Shown piece after piece: positions 1-7,204 of a DNA stretch of 10,692 nucleotides. Location of the stretch: the NCBI GenBank assembly GCA_020052325.1, contig JAGVPF010000075.1, positions 1 through 10,692 of the forward strand, in the 5' to 3' direction. Origin of the DNA: an archaeon. GTDB lineage: Archaea; Micrarchaeota; Micrarchaeia; Anstonellales; Bilamarchaeaceae. Position numbers and translations under genes: made by a program. The notes beneath the pieces are model-generated. The model was given only the letters and a program-made list of their open reading frames with translations. It was not told the DNA's origin and made no database searches. Every line of letters begins with the position of its first letter. Within the stretch, counting starts at the first letter, position 1.

Positions 1-1143
1 CTCAGCACCGAGATGCTCGGTCGCGTGTTCAACGGCCTTGGCGAGCCGCGCGACAAGGGCCCGCGCGTCATCCCGAAAGAGAAGGTCGACATCACAGGCC
101 TTCCAATCAACCCGTTCTCGCGCGAGATGCCAAACGAGTTCATCCAGACGGGCATCTCCACGGTCGATGCGATGAACACGCTTGTCCGCGGCCAGAAGCT
201 CCCCATATTCTCGGGCGCAGGCCTCCCCCACAACCAGCTCACGGTGCAGATTGCACGGCAGGCCAAGGTCCGTGGCACGGACGAGAAGTTCGCGGTCGTG
301 TTCGCGGCAATCGGCATCACGCACGAAGAGGCATCGTACTTCATGCGCGACTTCGAGAAGACGGGCGCGCTTGAAAACGCCGTCCTCTTCCTGAACCTGG
401 CCGACGACCCCTCGGTCGAGCGCATCATCACACCGAGGCTTGCGCTGACCACGGCCGAATACCTCGCTTACGAGCAGGGCATGCACGTCCTCGTCCTCAT
501 CACGGACATGACGAACTACTGCGAGGCGCTGCGTGAGATTTCATCGGCGAGGCAGGAGGTCCCCGGAAGGCGCGGGTACCCCGGTTACATGTACACGGAC
601 CTATCGACGATTTACGAGAGGGCCGGAAAGGTCAAGGGAAGCTCGGGCTCGGTCACCCAGATTCCGGTGCTTACGATGCCCGGCGACGACAAGACCCACC
701 CGATTCCCGACCTGACAGGATACATCACGGAAGGGCAGATACTGCTTTCGAGGGACCTGCACAGGAAGAACATCTACCCGCCGGTCGACCCGCTTCCCTC
801 GCTGTCAAGGCTGATGAACTCCGGTATCGGCGACAAGAAGACGAGGGAGGACCACAAGGGGGTATCGGACCAGCTGTATGCGGCGTATGCGAACGGCCGT
901 GATTTGAGAAGCCTTAGCGCGGTCGTCGGTGAAGAAGCGTTGTCCGCAACGGACAGGCGCTTCCTGAGGCTGGCCGACGAATTCGAGAAGAGGTTCGTCC
1001 AGCAGGGCCCGTATGAGAACCGCGACATCGAAGTGACGCTGGACCTGGGCTGGGAGCTGCTCTCGATACTGCCTGAGGAAGAGCTCAAGAGGGTCAAGAG
1101 GGAGCACATACCGAAATACATGAAGAAGAAGTACACGCTGTGA
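1..1143 (+). CDS. atpB: A-type ATP synthase subunit B (5' partial)
   Basis: This is the non-catalytic B subunit of the archaeal A1Ao ATP synthase. It alternates with catalytic A subunits in the cytoplasmic hexameric head. The reading frame is open from base 1 (L-S-T-E before the first Met at base 13), so the gene begins upstream. The 380 visible residues lack roughly the first 80 of a protein of about 460. Seen directly: EMLGRVFNG at the start; the degenerate nucleotide-binding loop SGAGLPHNQ (visible residues about 71-79), which lacks the GKT of a true Walker A as expected for [14 protein letters not shown]; and the alpha/beta signature [10 protein letters not shown] near bases 778-810. The C-terminus ends in a basic KYMKKKYTL. 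atpD follows 43 bp later on the same strand, the usual B-D order of archaeal atp operons. Identification is secure. Confidence 0.97.
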   Translation, partial: LSTEMLGRVFNGLGEPRDKGPRVIPKEKVDITGLPINPFSREMPNEFIQTGISTVDAMNTLVRGQKLPIFSGAGLPHNQLTVQIARQAKVRGTDEKFAVVFAAIGITHEEASYFMRDFEKTGALENAVLFLNLADDPSVERIITPRLALTTAEYLAYEQGMHVLVLITDMTNYCEALREISSARQEVPGRRGYPGYMYTDLSTIYERAGKVKGSSGSVTQIPVLTMPGDDKTHPIPDLTGYITEGQILLSRDLHRKNIYPPVDPLPSLSRLMNSGIGDKKTREDHKGVSDQLYAAYANGRDLRSLSAVVGEEALSATDRRFLRLADEFEKRFVQQGPYENRDIEVTLDLGWELLSILPEEELKRVKREHIPKYMKKKYTL

Positions 1144-1175
1144 GGATGATGGAGCGGATGGCGCTATAATAGCAC

Positions 1176-1180
1176 GGTGA
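1176..1180 (+). promoter_or_regulatory. Ribosome binding site of atpD
   Basis: GGTGA lies 6 nt before the ATG at 1187. It matches the archaeal anti-Shine-Dalgarno sequence and supports that start and translation from the shared atp operon mRNA. Confidence 0.7.
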
Positions 1181-1186
1181 ACTGAC

Positions 1187-1858
1187 ATGGCTGGGGCAAC
1201 TGACGTAAATCCAACGAGGATGGAGCTTATCATCACCAAGGACCGCATAAAGCTTGCGGGCAAGGGACACAAGCTCCTCAAGCAGAAGCGCGACGCGCTC
1301 ATCCTCGAGTTCTTCAAAATCCTGAAAAAAGCGCAGGACCTGCGCGGCCAGCTCGCCCTCAAGATGGCCGTGGGGTACAAGTCGCTCGCCCTTGCGGAGA
1401 CATACCACAACATGCAGGAGCTGACAAAGGTTTCATTGGACCTCCGGAAGGAGATTGACATCGACATTGAAGTGCGGAATGTCATGGGCGTGAAAATCCC
1501 CAACATCAACACGAAGATGGAGACGAAGCATTTCCTGAGCCTGCCGACGTATTCGGTCGCGGCCACCAGCGCGAAAATCGACTCGGCGGTGGAGGACTTC
1601 AACGAGATACTGGCCATGGTCATCAAGCTCGCCGAAACGGAGACGGCGATGAAAAGGCTGATTATCGAGATAGAGAAGACGAAGAGGCGCGTGAATGCGC
1701 TCGAATTCGTTTTGATTCCGCGCCTTGAGGAGCAGCAGAAGCTGATTTCCTTCCGCCTGGATGAGATGGAACGCGACTCGTTCGTGTCGCTCAAATCCAT
1801 CAAGCGCAAGCTCGAGAAGGAGAAGAAGGACAAGGAAGAAGCCGCGGCGAATGCCTGA
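1187..1858 (+). CDS. atpD: A-type ATP synthase subunit D
   Basis: Subunit D forms the central rotor shaft of the A1 head and transmits rotation between the membrane ring and the A3B3 hexamer. The 223-residue length is normal for the family. Seen directly: the conserved N-terminus VNPTRMELIITKDRIKLAGKG followed by GHKLLKQKRDAL (about residues 7-38), a helical heptad-rich N-terminal arm, a less conserved middle, and the C-terminal block KRRVNALEFVLIPRLEEQ (about residues 166-183), which leads into a long charged coiled-coil ending in KEKKDKEEAAANA. These two terminal helices pair as the antiparallel shaft in known D subunits. The ATG at 1187 is chosen because GGTGA precedes it by 6 nt and the family motif starts a few residues in. 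It is probably the last atp gene here, because the next gene converges from the opposite strand. Confidence 0.96.
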   Translation: MAGATDVNPTRMELIITKDRIKLAGKGHKLLKQKRDALILEFFKILKKAQDLRGQLALKMAVGYKSLALAETYHNMQELTKVSLDLRKEIDIDIEVRNVMGVKIPNINTKMETKHFLSLPTYSVAATSAKIDSAVEDFNEILAMVIKLAETETAMKRLIIEIEKTKRRVNALEFVLIPRLEEQQKLISFRLDEMERDSFVSLKSIKRKLEKEKKDKEEAAANA

Positions 1859-1934
1859 GCCCGATTATCATTCGCGCATCTGCGTCGCTTCCCGCAACCG
1901 CACCCTGCAATCGAACTCCTGCTTTTCCCATCCT

Positions 1935-3092
1935 TCAGTTCATGTTTCTTGTGACCGCACAGCCGCTCCTATCGTGCACATGTTCGCTGATATGCCCGGA
2001 AAGCTCAAGGTACGCCATCAGCTTCGGGACGCATTCGATATCCTGCATTGACACGAGGAATCCGGCCATGCCCTCCGGATCATCATGCGAGACGCGCTGG
2101 ACAATCTCGGATAATAGCCGTTTCGCCTCGTCGCTGAGCATCACATGCGAGGCCATGAGGTTATGATGCACCGGGCAGATAAGGTTGTGGACGTACCTGC
2201 TTTCAGCCAGGATGCGGATGCTCTCCATCCGAAGTGAGCCGGATTTCGGGTTCAGCAGCGCGAGGGCGGAAGCCGCATCGCGCCTTGCATCCCGCTCGCT
2301 CCAGATGGACATGCCTTCATGGAGGGTGTGCCCTATTCCCACGATTCTCAGCATGCCTTCGTCCTCTGATTCAGCCTTCCGTGTGGCGATATCACGCATC
2401 AGGCTCAGGCTGTACTCATAAGCCGCCTTCATATGCATCAGCGAAAGCACCGCGTTGTCATCGAGCACTTCAAATCCGGTTACCGCGTTATGGGTTGGAA
2501 GCGAGAGGGCGTACGGCGGAAGGAAGGTCAGGAACTCCGGTTCCGGAGTCATGGCAAGAATCGCTGGCACAGGTTCACCTGCAGGTATGCTCCCGACCAG
2601 CCAGGATAAAGAGCGCAGGGCCTGGAGCTTGGGGTTCTCCTTGTCGAAATGCATGTATGAGAAGAAGGCGGGCACGCCGAGTTTGCGCAGAACCGCCACG
2701 CCTACGAGCGTTAAGCCTTCCATGTCCACAGCCCGGACAGGCTTGCCGCCCATCATGCCCGCCTCAATATTTGCAACCGAGCCTGCGGACTCGCAGATTC
2801 CGGCAGGGCCATTCGGAGTGACGATGAAGGGGATTTTCAGCCATGAGCGTTCTCCTGAAGGCAGGTTCTGGGGCGCAAGTGTGGCGATGGCCGCTCCGAC
2901 AATGCTGCCATAACCGCCCCACTTCATCCTGGATGTAATATCCCCCGAAAGCTGCGCCACGGCTTCAGACTGGTCCCGGAAAGGGCCGTCGAGCAGCAGG
3001 CCGGAATCGCGCAAATCATCCTTCAGCTTGCGGAACTGCGCTCTCAGCACAGCCGGGCGCTCCAGGTTCTGGATGAATAGTGACCTTGCCAT
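1935..3092 (-). CDS. Hypothetical protein, 385 aa, histidine-rich C-terminal half
   Basis: I do not recognise the family. The frame is open to 3176, but the ATG at 3092 is preferred: a TATA-like box centred near 3120 lies 28 bp before it, and the 28 extra residues would be encoded by AT-rich promoter DNA. The 385-residue product has no signal peptide. Visible features: a glycine-rich segment WGGYGSIVGAAIA (about 58-70) followed by a predicted beta-rich stretch; GMMGGKPVRAVDMEG (about 112-126); a middle region of short hydrophobic strands; a helix with charged linker ATRKAESEDEG (about 236-246); and a C-terminal half with clustered histidines, GIGHTLHEG (H255, H258), VHNLICPVHHNLMASH (about 301-316) and SGHISEHVHD (about 365-374). 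The His/Cys spacing could bind a metal, but no known catalytic signature is complete. It is divergent from the HEAT-like gene at 3185 and converges on atpD with a 76-bp gap. The coding call is firm; the function is unknown. Confidence 0.8.
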   Translation of the reverse strand: MARSLFIQNLERPAVLRAQFRKLKDDLRDSGLLLDGPFRDQSEAVAQLSGDITSRMKWGGYGSIVGAAIATLAPQNLPSGERSWLKIPFIVTPNGPAGICESAGSVANIEAGMMGGKPVRAVDMEGLTLVGVAVLRKLGVPAFFSYMHFDKENPKLQALRSLSWLVGSIPAGEPVPAILAMTPEPEFLTFLPPYALSLPTHNAVTGFEVLDDNAVLSLMHMKAAYEYSLSLMRDIATRKAESEDEGMLRIVGIGHTLHEGMSIWSERDARRDAASALALLNPKSGSLRMESIRILAESRYVHNLICPVHHNLMASHVMLSDEAKRLLSEIVQRVSHDDPEGMAGFLVSMQDIECVPKLMAYLELSGHISEHVHDRSGCAVTRNMN

Positions 3093-3115
3093 GACAGTAG
3101 TATTACCTGCATAAG

Positions 3116-3125
3116 TTATAAAAAG
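3116..3125 (-). promoter_or_regulatory. TATA-box promoter of the 385-aa gene
   Basis: On the minus strand this reads CTTTTTATAA, centred about 28 bp before the ATG at 3092. At the usual archaeal TATA-to-start distance, transcription would begin within a few bases of the ATG, giving a leaderless mRNA. Inferred from spacing only. Confidence 0.55.
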
Positions 3126-3140
3126 ATTATGAAAATGTAA

Positions 3141-3151
3141 TATAATATAAA
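3141..3151 (+). promoter_or_regulatory. TATA-box promoter of the HEAT-like gene
   Basis: TATAATATAAA lies in the AT-rich divergent spacer. It would place the transcription start near 3172, about a dozen bases before the GTG at 3185. It is about 27 bp from the oppositely directed box at 3116-3125. Confidence 0.5.
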
Positions 3152-3184
3152 CACTACATATCAAACGGATAATCAAGTGGTCAT

Positions 3185-3679
3185 GTGCAAGCCTTGAAAA
3201 ACCGGTCGAGACGGATTCGGCACAACACAGCGGGACATACGCTGGTTGTTTTCAGGGAGCACCAGCTATTCCTGGAGAGGCACAAGCTTAATGAGACGCA
3301 TGAATCCATGAGGCTGATGATGCTGAGGGACCAGATTGATGATTTGGTCGGAATCATGGGGGAGCATAAGGAGGCAATCGGGATTGTCGGCCAGCTCCTG
3401 AAGGACGAGCATGTTGGCGTCGGGGCGATTGCCGCGGATGCCCTTAAGGGGGCGGTTGCCGCAGGCGTTGATGTATCCCCGGCAGAGGGTGCCCTGAAGG
3501 AAGCCATAGGTGACAAGTACGCCAAGAAGAACGCCGCAGGGGCTTTGGCCCTTCTTTACGTGAAAAGGGGCGATGTCATGGCCCTGGAGCGGCTCCTCAA
3601 GCATAGCGACAAGACTGTGCGGGATTCTGCCGGCGAGGCATGCAGTTCCGAATCAAATGAACCCCGGCTTCCGGCCTGA
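3185..3679 (+). CDS. Small HEAT-like repeat protein
   Basis: A 164-residue, probably cytoplasmic all-alpha protein. The N-terminal third (1-60) is basic (NRSRRIRHN) and then helical. From about residue 66 there are three helical-pair units of about 30 residues: IGIVGQLLKDEHVGVGAIAA (66-85 and on), a second from about 97 to 130 containing KYAKKNAAGALALLYVKRGD, and a third from about 131 that is cut short at VRDSAGEA (145-152). The pattern L-L-K-D/H...V-x-x-A/S-A resembles PBS-lyase-type HEAT repeats, which usually serve as protein-protein scaffolds. No catalytic residues are evident. The start is uncertain: GTG at 3185 follows a TATA box at a sensible distance, but TTG at 3194 or ATG at 3308 are in frame, and no strong ribosome binding site is present. 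It is divergent from the unknown 385-residue gene. No specific partner can be named. Confidence 0.7.
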   Translation: MQALKNRSRRIRHNTAGHTLVVFREHQLFLERHKLNETHESMRLMMLRDQIDDLVGIMGEHKEAIGIVGQLLKDEHVGVGAIAADALKGAVAAGVDVSPAEGALKEAIGDKYAKKNAAGALALLYVKRGDVMALERLLKHSDKTVRDSAGEACSSESNEPRLPA

Positions 3680-3713
3680 ACCTGCGGTCTTTACCGAAGA
3701 AAAAAGGCAATCG

Positions 3714-3720
3714 TTTATAT
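3714..3720 (+). promoter_or_regulatory. TATA-box promoter of the cysteine-rich protein gene
   Basis: TTTATAT, preceded by an A-rich stretch, is centred about 25 bp before the ATG at 3742. This predicts a leaderless transcript and argues against the in-frame TTG at 3721, which overlaps the box. Confidence 0.55.
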
Positions 3721-3741
3721 TTGTCCACCCAGAGTCTTATC

Positions 3742-4095
3742 ATGATGAGAGGACTGCCCGTAATCGTATTAATTGCCGTAATCGCGATTCTCGTTGGTTA
3801 CGGCTGCTTGGGCCAAACGCCCCAGCCACCGGTGAAGAATGATACGAACGGCACGGACAGCGGCAATGCGATAACGCAGGGCATGTGCGAATCGGCCAGA
3901 GGGCACTGGAACGAATGCGGCTCGGCATGCCGCGGCGCCCCTGAAGGGACCGCGTGCATCCTGATGTGCGTCTCGTACTGCGAATGCGGCGGGATAGCGG
4001 GATTCGACTGCCCGGCAGGATACGTCTGTACGGACTACCTGCCAAGTGAGAATACTCCTGATGCAATGGGCATCTGCAAAAAAACAAGCGAATAG
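3742..4095 (+). CDS. Secreted or lipid-anchored cysteine-rich protein
   Basis: A 117-residue exported protein. After MMRG there is a hydrophobic segment, LPVIVLIAVIAILVGYG (5-21), followed by C22, which could be a lipobox-type cysteine (GYGC). A low-complexity linker QTPQPPVKNDTNGTDSGN with two NxT sequons (possible N-glycosylation sites) follows. The rest is a compact domain with ten cysteines: MCES, WNECGSACRG, GTACILMCVSYCECGG, FDCPAGYVC and GICKK. The spacing recalls small disulfide-rich, trypsin-inhibitor-like domains with a WNECGSAC core; this likeness is from pattern only. The start at 3742 is set by the TATA box 25 bp upstream; ATG 3745 is equally possible. The SIMPL gene follows 11 bp after the stop, and its ribosome binding site overlaps this stop codon, so the two are very likely cotranscribed. 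Function unknown, likely extracellular. Confidence 0.8.
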   Translation: MMRGLPVIVLIAVIAILVGYGCLGQTPQPPVKNDTNGTDSGNAITQGMCESARGHWNECGSACRGAPEGTACILMCVSYCECGGIAGFDCPAGYVCTDYLPSENTPDAMGICKKTSE

Positions 4096-4100
4096 GTGAT
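4095..4100 (+). promoter_or_regulatory. Ribosome binding site of the SIMPL gene, overlapping the upstream stop codon
   Basis: GGTGAT, complementary to the archaeal 16S tail, starts on the last base of the preceding TAG and lies 6 nt before the ATG at 4107. It supports translational linkage in an operon. Confidence 0.7.
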
Positions 4101-4106
4101 ATTGGT

Positions 4107-4967
4107 ATGGGTAAGGATGAAGATGTTGGAATGTGCTGCTCAAGCGGCTGCGGGACTCTGGCGATTCCGGTCGCCATTATCCTGGCAATCGGACTGATGG
4201 GAGGCGGTTACCTGCTTGCGCAGGGCGATTATGCCACTAAGGTGAACATAACAAGCGGACCGACGAACCCGAACGTGTATGTTTCCAGCATTCCGGCTGA
4301 GCATGCGATTAGCGTTTCGGGGACGGCCTCAAAGAAGGTTGCTCCGGATTTGCTGAATATCCAGCTTAGGGTGCAGACCGAGTCTGTGAACGCCAAGACG
4401 TCCCAGGGGGACAATGCGGCCGTGAGCGCTGAGTTGCGCACGAAAATCAAGGCCCTCGGCGTCAACGATTCGAGCATCCAGACGACGTCATACAGCGTCG
4501 ACCCGGTTTATGACAGCACATACTCGTGCGACAAGAACGGGTACAACTGCCACTATGACTCGAGGCTGACAGGCTACCGCACCACGCACATGCTGAATGT
4601 GGAGCTCTCCGACCTGGACAAGGGCGGGGACTTGATAGACGCGGCCGCGAGTGCGGGCACGAACCAGACGTTCATCGACTACGTCCAGTTCACGCTAAAG
4701 GACGAAACGAGAAGGGCCCTCCAGAAGGCGCTCCTGAAAGAGGCGTCGGGCGAGGCCAAATCGAAGGCTGAGAGCATGGCGCAGGGCTTAGGGATAAGCC
4801 TCGGCAAGGTTCTCTCGGTCAGCGAGTCCTACAGCTACTACCCGCAGCCGGTATACTACCGCTCTGCGGCCATGGACATGGTTAGCGCCGCACCCAAGAC
4901 CGAGCTTTCAGCCGGCCAGGTGGACGTATCCGCGTCGGTGAGCACAAGCTTCGAAGTGGGCGGCTAA
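4107..4967 (+). CDS. SIMPL-domain (DUF541) membrane-anchored protein
   Basis: A 286-residue protein with a short cysteine-bearing N-terminus (MCCSSGCG, C10, C11, C15), one transmembrane segment (about 17-38, LAIPVAIILAIGLMGGGYLLA), and a large extracytoplasmic domain. The domain runs from about residue 66 to the end. It starts with HAISVSGTASKKVAPDLLNI, typical of the SIMPL/DUF541 family, and includes LRTKIKALGVNDSSIQTTSYS (about 110-130), then TGYRTTHMLNVELSDLDKGG, and a helical ALLKEASGEAKSKAESMAQGLG segment (about 208-229). Bacterial and archaeal members are periplasmic or cell-surface proteins, some linked to oxidative-stress tolerance or oligomeric channel-like assemblies; no precise role can be given here. 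C141 and C148 (SCDKNGYNC) are close enough to form a disulfide in an inserted loop. It shares an operon with the secreted cysteine-rich protein, suggesting a joint role at the cell surface. Confidence 0.88.
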   Translation: MGKDEDVGMCCSSGCGTLAIPVAIILAIGLMGGGYLLAQGDYATKVNITSGPTNPNVYVSSIPAEHAISVSGTASKKVAPDLLNIQLRVQTESVNAKTSQGDNAAVSAELRTKIKALGVNDSSIQTTSYSVDPVYDSTYSCDKNGYNCHYDSRLTGYRTTHMLNVELSDLDKGGDLIDAAASAGTNQTFIDYVQFTLKDETRRALQKALLKEASGEAKSKAESMAQGLGISLGKVLSVSESYSYYPQPVYYRSAAMDMVSAAPKTELSAGQVDVSASVSTSFEVGG

Positions 4968-4974
4968 ACGCTCA

Positions 4975-5000
4975 CATTTATTTTCTTTTTCCCTTTTTAT
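4975..5000 (+). promoter_or_regulatory. T-rich intergenic segment: TATA box of the 5006 gene and likely terminator of the SIMPL gene
   Basis: Between the stop at 4967 and the ATG at 5006 is a T-rich run (TTTATTTTCTTTTT then CCCTTTTTAT). Archaeal RNA polymerase terminates in such U-rich tracts, so the SIMPL transcript probably ends here. The 5' part, CATTTATTTT, is centred about 27 bp before the next ATG and fits a TATA box for a leaderless mRNA. The two functions appear to share 38 bp. Confidence 0.5.
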
Positions 5001-5005
5001 CTAGC

Positions 5006-5473
5006 ATGGACTGGCGTTCGCACGTATTCATAGGTGCCATACTCGGCTTTGCGATATTCTATCTTCTTGACGAGACCATCTTCGCCCTCATGATGCTGAC
5101 TGCGTTTACAGGCCTTTGCGCGCTCGTCCCGGATTTGGACCATGATTCAAGCAAGGGGCGCCAGTGGCTCGATTTCGCATTCGTGGGATTCGCGTTCATG
5201 ACCGTCTATGGCTCGGCGTGCGGCACGGGAATCTGCCTGCCGGCCCTTGACGGGATGGGAACGATGCTCGTCACCTTCCTGGCCATGGCAGGCGTGTATT
5301 TCCTGTTCTTCAGGTTCTTCAAGCCGAGGCACCGGGGGATAACGCACACGTTGGTTGCGTGCATCGCATTCGGAGTCCTGCTTTATTTCATGACAGGGAG
5401 GATGCTCGCCCTTGCCGGGCTTGTCGGCTACGCTTCGCATCTGATTGCCGACAATGAGTTGAAATTCATCTGA
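5006..5473 (+). CDS. YdjM/DUF457-like membrane-bound metal-dependent hydrolase
   Basis: A 155-residue integral membrane protein with four or five hydrophobic segments. It has the ordered metal-ligand motifs of the YdjM (DUF457) family: an early His in DWRSHVFIG (H6), LVPDLDHDSS (D43, D45, H46, D47), RHRGITHTL (H109, H114) and GYASHLIADN (H145, D149). Family members are annotated as inner-membrane metal-dependent hydrolases; the physiological substrate is not generally known, and some members in bacteria are LexA-regulated. The ATG at 5006 directly follows a T-rich promoter without a ribosome binding site, consistent with a leaderless message. It converges on the PiT gene with a 49-bp gap. The protein ends right after the last motif (NELKFI), which is short for the family, but the core appears complete. 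Confidence 0.85.
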   Translation: MDWRSHVFIGAILGFAIFYLLDETIFALMMLTAFTGLCALVPDLDHDSSKGRQWLDFAFVGFAFMTVYGSACGTGICLPALDGMGTMLVTFLAMAGVYFLFFRFFKPRHRGITHTLVACIAFGVLLYFMTGRMLALAGLVGYASHLIADNELKFI

Positions 5474-5501
5474 CCGACCGCATGGCCAGCGACCGGTGTC
5501 T

Positions 5502-5514
5502 GGAGCCCGGCTCC
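5502..5514. terminator. Possible bidirectional hairpin between convergent genes
   Basis: GGAGCCCGGCTCC is a perfect 13-bp dyad (GGAGCC-C-GGCTCC) in the 49-bp gap between the YdjM-like and PiT stop codons. RNA from either strand could form a 5-bp GC stem with a 3-nt loop. There is no U-tract beside it, so the terminator role is only suggested by position. Confidence 0.3.
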
Positions 5515-5522
5515 ATTCGCTC

Positions 5523-6533
5523 TTACATGAATATTTTTATGACGATGAAGGTCCCCCAGGCGACGATGGCACTGAATGGAATGGTGATGACCCAGGCCAG
5601 GACGATGTTCCGGCTCACGCCCCAGCGAACGCTTTTCGGGTTCGCCATAGAGCCGACGCCCATTATCGAGCCGGCTATTGCGTGCGTGGTGCTGACCGGG
5701 ATGCCGAAGCCTGCCATCAGCACCAGAACCCCTCCGCCTGCGGTCTCGGCGCAAAATCCCTGGTAGGGCTTCAATCGCGTGATTTTATGGGCCATCGTCT
5801 TCACGATGCGCCAACCGCCAAACCAGGTACCGAGGCAGATAGAGGTGTGGCATACAAGAATCACCCAGAGCGGAACGGTGAAATCGGAGAGGAAACCGGC
5901 GCCAACGAGCAGAATCGTGATGATGCCCATGGTTTTCTGGGCATCATTGGTCCCGTGCGTGACCGAATAGAAGAATGCAGAGAACAACTGGAGTTTCTTG
6001 AACCACCCGTTTATCTTTGCCGGAGCGGCATTCATGAAGATGCGCATGATTATCAGCGCGAACACTATTGACGTGATGAAACCCAGCAGCGGGGAGACCA
6101 CGATGAAGACCAGGACCTTGATTATGCCATCGTAAACGAGGACGCTGGAACCGACCGCCGCCATTGCAGCGCCGATGAGGCCGCCCACGAGCGCATGGCT
6201 GCTCGAGACAGGGATTCCAAAATACCAGGTGATGATGTTCCATAATATGGCGCCAGCGAGCGAGGCAAGAACCATGAGGATGAAAGTCTCCTGGGGGAGT
6301 ATTGAGCTGATGGCGCCCGTATCGATAATCCCCTTGCCGATTGTTGCAGCGATCGCAGTGGAGAAGAACAGGGGGCCGATAAGGTTCCCGATTGCGGCCA
6401 TGGAAACCGCCTGCATCGGGGTCAGGACGCGGGTAGCGACGACGGTGGAGATTGCATTGGCGCTGTCGTGGAAGCCGTTCAGGAAATCGAAGACAAGCGC
6501 CATTATGATAGTGAAGACAAGCAGTTCAATCAT
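5523..6533 (-). CDS. pitA: PiT-family inorganic phosphate transporter
   Basis: A 336-residue polytopic membrane protein that imports inorganic phosphate with a coupling ion (H+ or Na+). The two inverted halves of the PiT fold are evident. The first has DFLNGFHDSANAIS (about 16-29) and GIPVSSSHALVGGLIG (about 106-121); the second has SVTHGTNDAQKTMG (about 190-203) and GIPVSTTHAIAGSIMG (about 277-292). The GxxDxAN and PxSxxHA elements form the phosphate and ion site in structurally known members. The length is typical for compact archaeal PiT proteins. A soluble loop (MNAAPAKINGWFKK) separates the halves. It lies 11 bp downstream of the DUF47 gene on the same strand, the usual pairing for PiT systems; a GGGTTGGG stretch in that gap may serve as a weak ribosome binding site. 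Substrate call is by family; related members move sulfate, but the DUF47 partner favours phosphate. Confidence 0.95.
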   Translation of the reverse strand: MIELLVFTIIMALVFDFLNGFHDSANAISTVVATRVLTPMQAVSMAAIGNLIGPLFFSTAIAATIGKGIIDTGAISSILPQETFILMVLASLAGAILWNIITWYFGIPVSSSHALVGGLIGAAMAAVGSSVLVYDGIIKVLVFIVVSPLLGFITSIVFALIIMRIFMNAAPAKINGWFKKLQLFSAFFYSVTHGTNDAQKTMGIITILLVGAGFLSDFTVPLWVILVCHTSICLGTWFGGWRIVKTMAHKITRLKPYQGFCAETAGGGVLVLMAGFGIPVSTTHAIAGSIMGVGSMANPKSVRWGVSRNIVLAWVITIPFSAIVAWGTFIVIKIFM

Positions 6534-6544
6534 ATGCCCAACCC

Positions 6545-7183
6545 TTACGCGTGCTTCATCACAATATCTGAAATGTTCTGGGACGCCTTGTCGGCCTTGT
6601 CGGTCGCCGCCTCCAGGCAGTCGAGTATCTCCTTGTGCTTGAGAATTTCGATTGCATCGGTCGTTTTGAACAAGGCGGTAATGGCCCGGGCGTGCACTTC
6701 GTCGGCCTTCATTTCGAAGTGCTTTATCCGGTTGCAGTGGGCCGAGACTCTGCCGTAGGTCCGGGAATGGTTGATTGCGACAACGGCATCCCTTAGCTCC
6801 TTGGTCTGCTCCACCAGTATCGACGAAAGCTCGACCATTGGAGGCGAAGGCTTCGGGATGTCGTATGATATGAGCATTGCGGAAGCATGGTCCACCATGT
6901 CGACGACGTCATCGAGCGCATTTGCCAGAGACGAGATGTCCGCGTGGTCGATGGGAACGATGAATGTCTTGTTCAAGGCGGTGTAAATGGCGCGCATCAG
7001 CTCGTCCCCCTGGTGCTCTAGGTCCTTGATTTTTTTCACTTTTGCGCGTATGTCGCGGTAATCCCCCATCAGGCCGGACAGTTCCTGGGAGGCCGTATGC
7101 GCAGTCTCCGCCTGCTTCTGCAGCAAATCGAAAAAAAAGTGGTCCTGAGGCACTACCAGATTCTTTATCATTTTCAAAGGCAT
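6545..7183 (-). CDS. DUF47/PhoU-like PiT accessory protein
   Basis: A 212-residue cytoplasmic all-helical protein of the DUF47 (PhoU-related, often labelled Pit accessory) family. These proteins accompany PiT transporters and are thought to control phosphate uptake. Seen directly: an N-terminal PQDHFFFDLLQKQAE (about 12-26), then a PhoU-type metal-cluster motif, LEHQGDELMRAIYTALNKTF (about 55-74, with E56 and D60), IDHADISSLANALDDVVD (about 78-95, with D91, D92, D95), and a second bundle half ending KADEVHARAITALFKTTDAI and later KADKASQNISDIVMKHA. The two-fold E-x-x-x-D/D-D-x-x-D arrangement fits a trinuclear metal site as in PhoU. The ATG at 7183 is preceded by GGGTGA. It is the first gene of a two-gene operon with the PiT transporter 11 bp downstream. 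Confidence 0.92.
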   Translation of the reverse strand: MPLKMIKNLVVPQDHFFFDLLQKQAETAHTASQELSGLMGDYRDIRAKVKKIKDLEHQGDELMRAIYTALNKTFIVPIDHADISSLANALDDVVDMVDHASAMLISYDIPKPSPPMVELSSILVEQTKELRDAVVAINHSRTYGRVSAHCNRIKHFEMKADEVHARAITALFKTTDAIEILKHKEILDCLEAATDKADKASQNISDIVMKHA

Positions 7184-7187
7184 TGAT

Positions 7188-7193
7188 TCACCC
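7188..7193 (-). promoter_or_regulatory. Ribosome binding site of the DUF47 gene
   Basis: On the minus strand GGGTGA lies 4 nt before the ATG at 7183. It indicates a leadered message, agreeing with the more distant TATA-like box at 7240-7247. Confidence 0.6.
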
Positions 7194-7204
7194 TAAAACC
7201 AGTC

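Noticed and set aside
1161-1173. TATA-like GCGCTATAATAGC just upstream of atpD as an internal promoter.
   Set aside because: It is centred only about 20 bp before the ATG, so transcription would start inside the coding region. The GGTGA site fits operon translation instead.
805-1833. 342-residue minus-strand open frame across atpB and atpD.
   Set aside because: It is antisense to two well-recognised genes and is serine/arginine-rich, typical of a shadow frame.
1859-1934. Terminator between atpD and the convergent gene.
   Set aside because: There is no T-run longer than four and no clear dyad. I see nothing supportable in these 76 bp.
2234-2913. Long plus-strand open frames opposite the 385-residue gene (195 and 152 residues).
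   Set aside because: Their translations are rich in R, S, P and C without domain-like pattern. The minus-strand frame reads as a natural protein with its own promoter.
3183-3197. Four-codon ATG-TGC-AAG-CCT-TGA mini-frame overlapping the GTG start of the HEAT-like gene, as an attenuating upstream ORF.
   Set aside because: It is too short to distinguish from chance, and the HEAT gene's start itself is uncertain.
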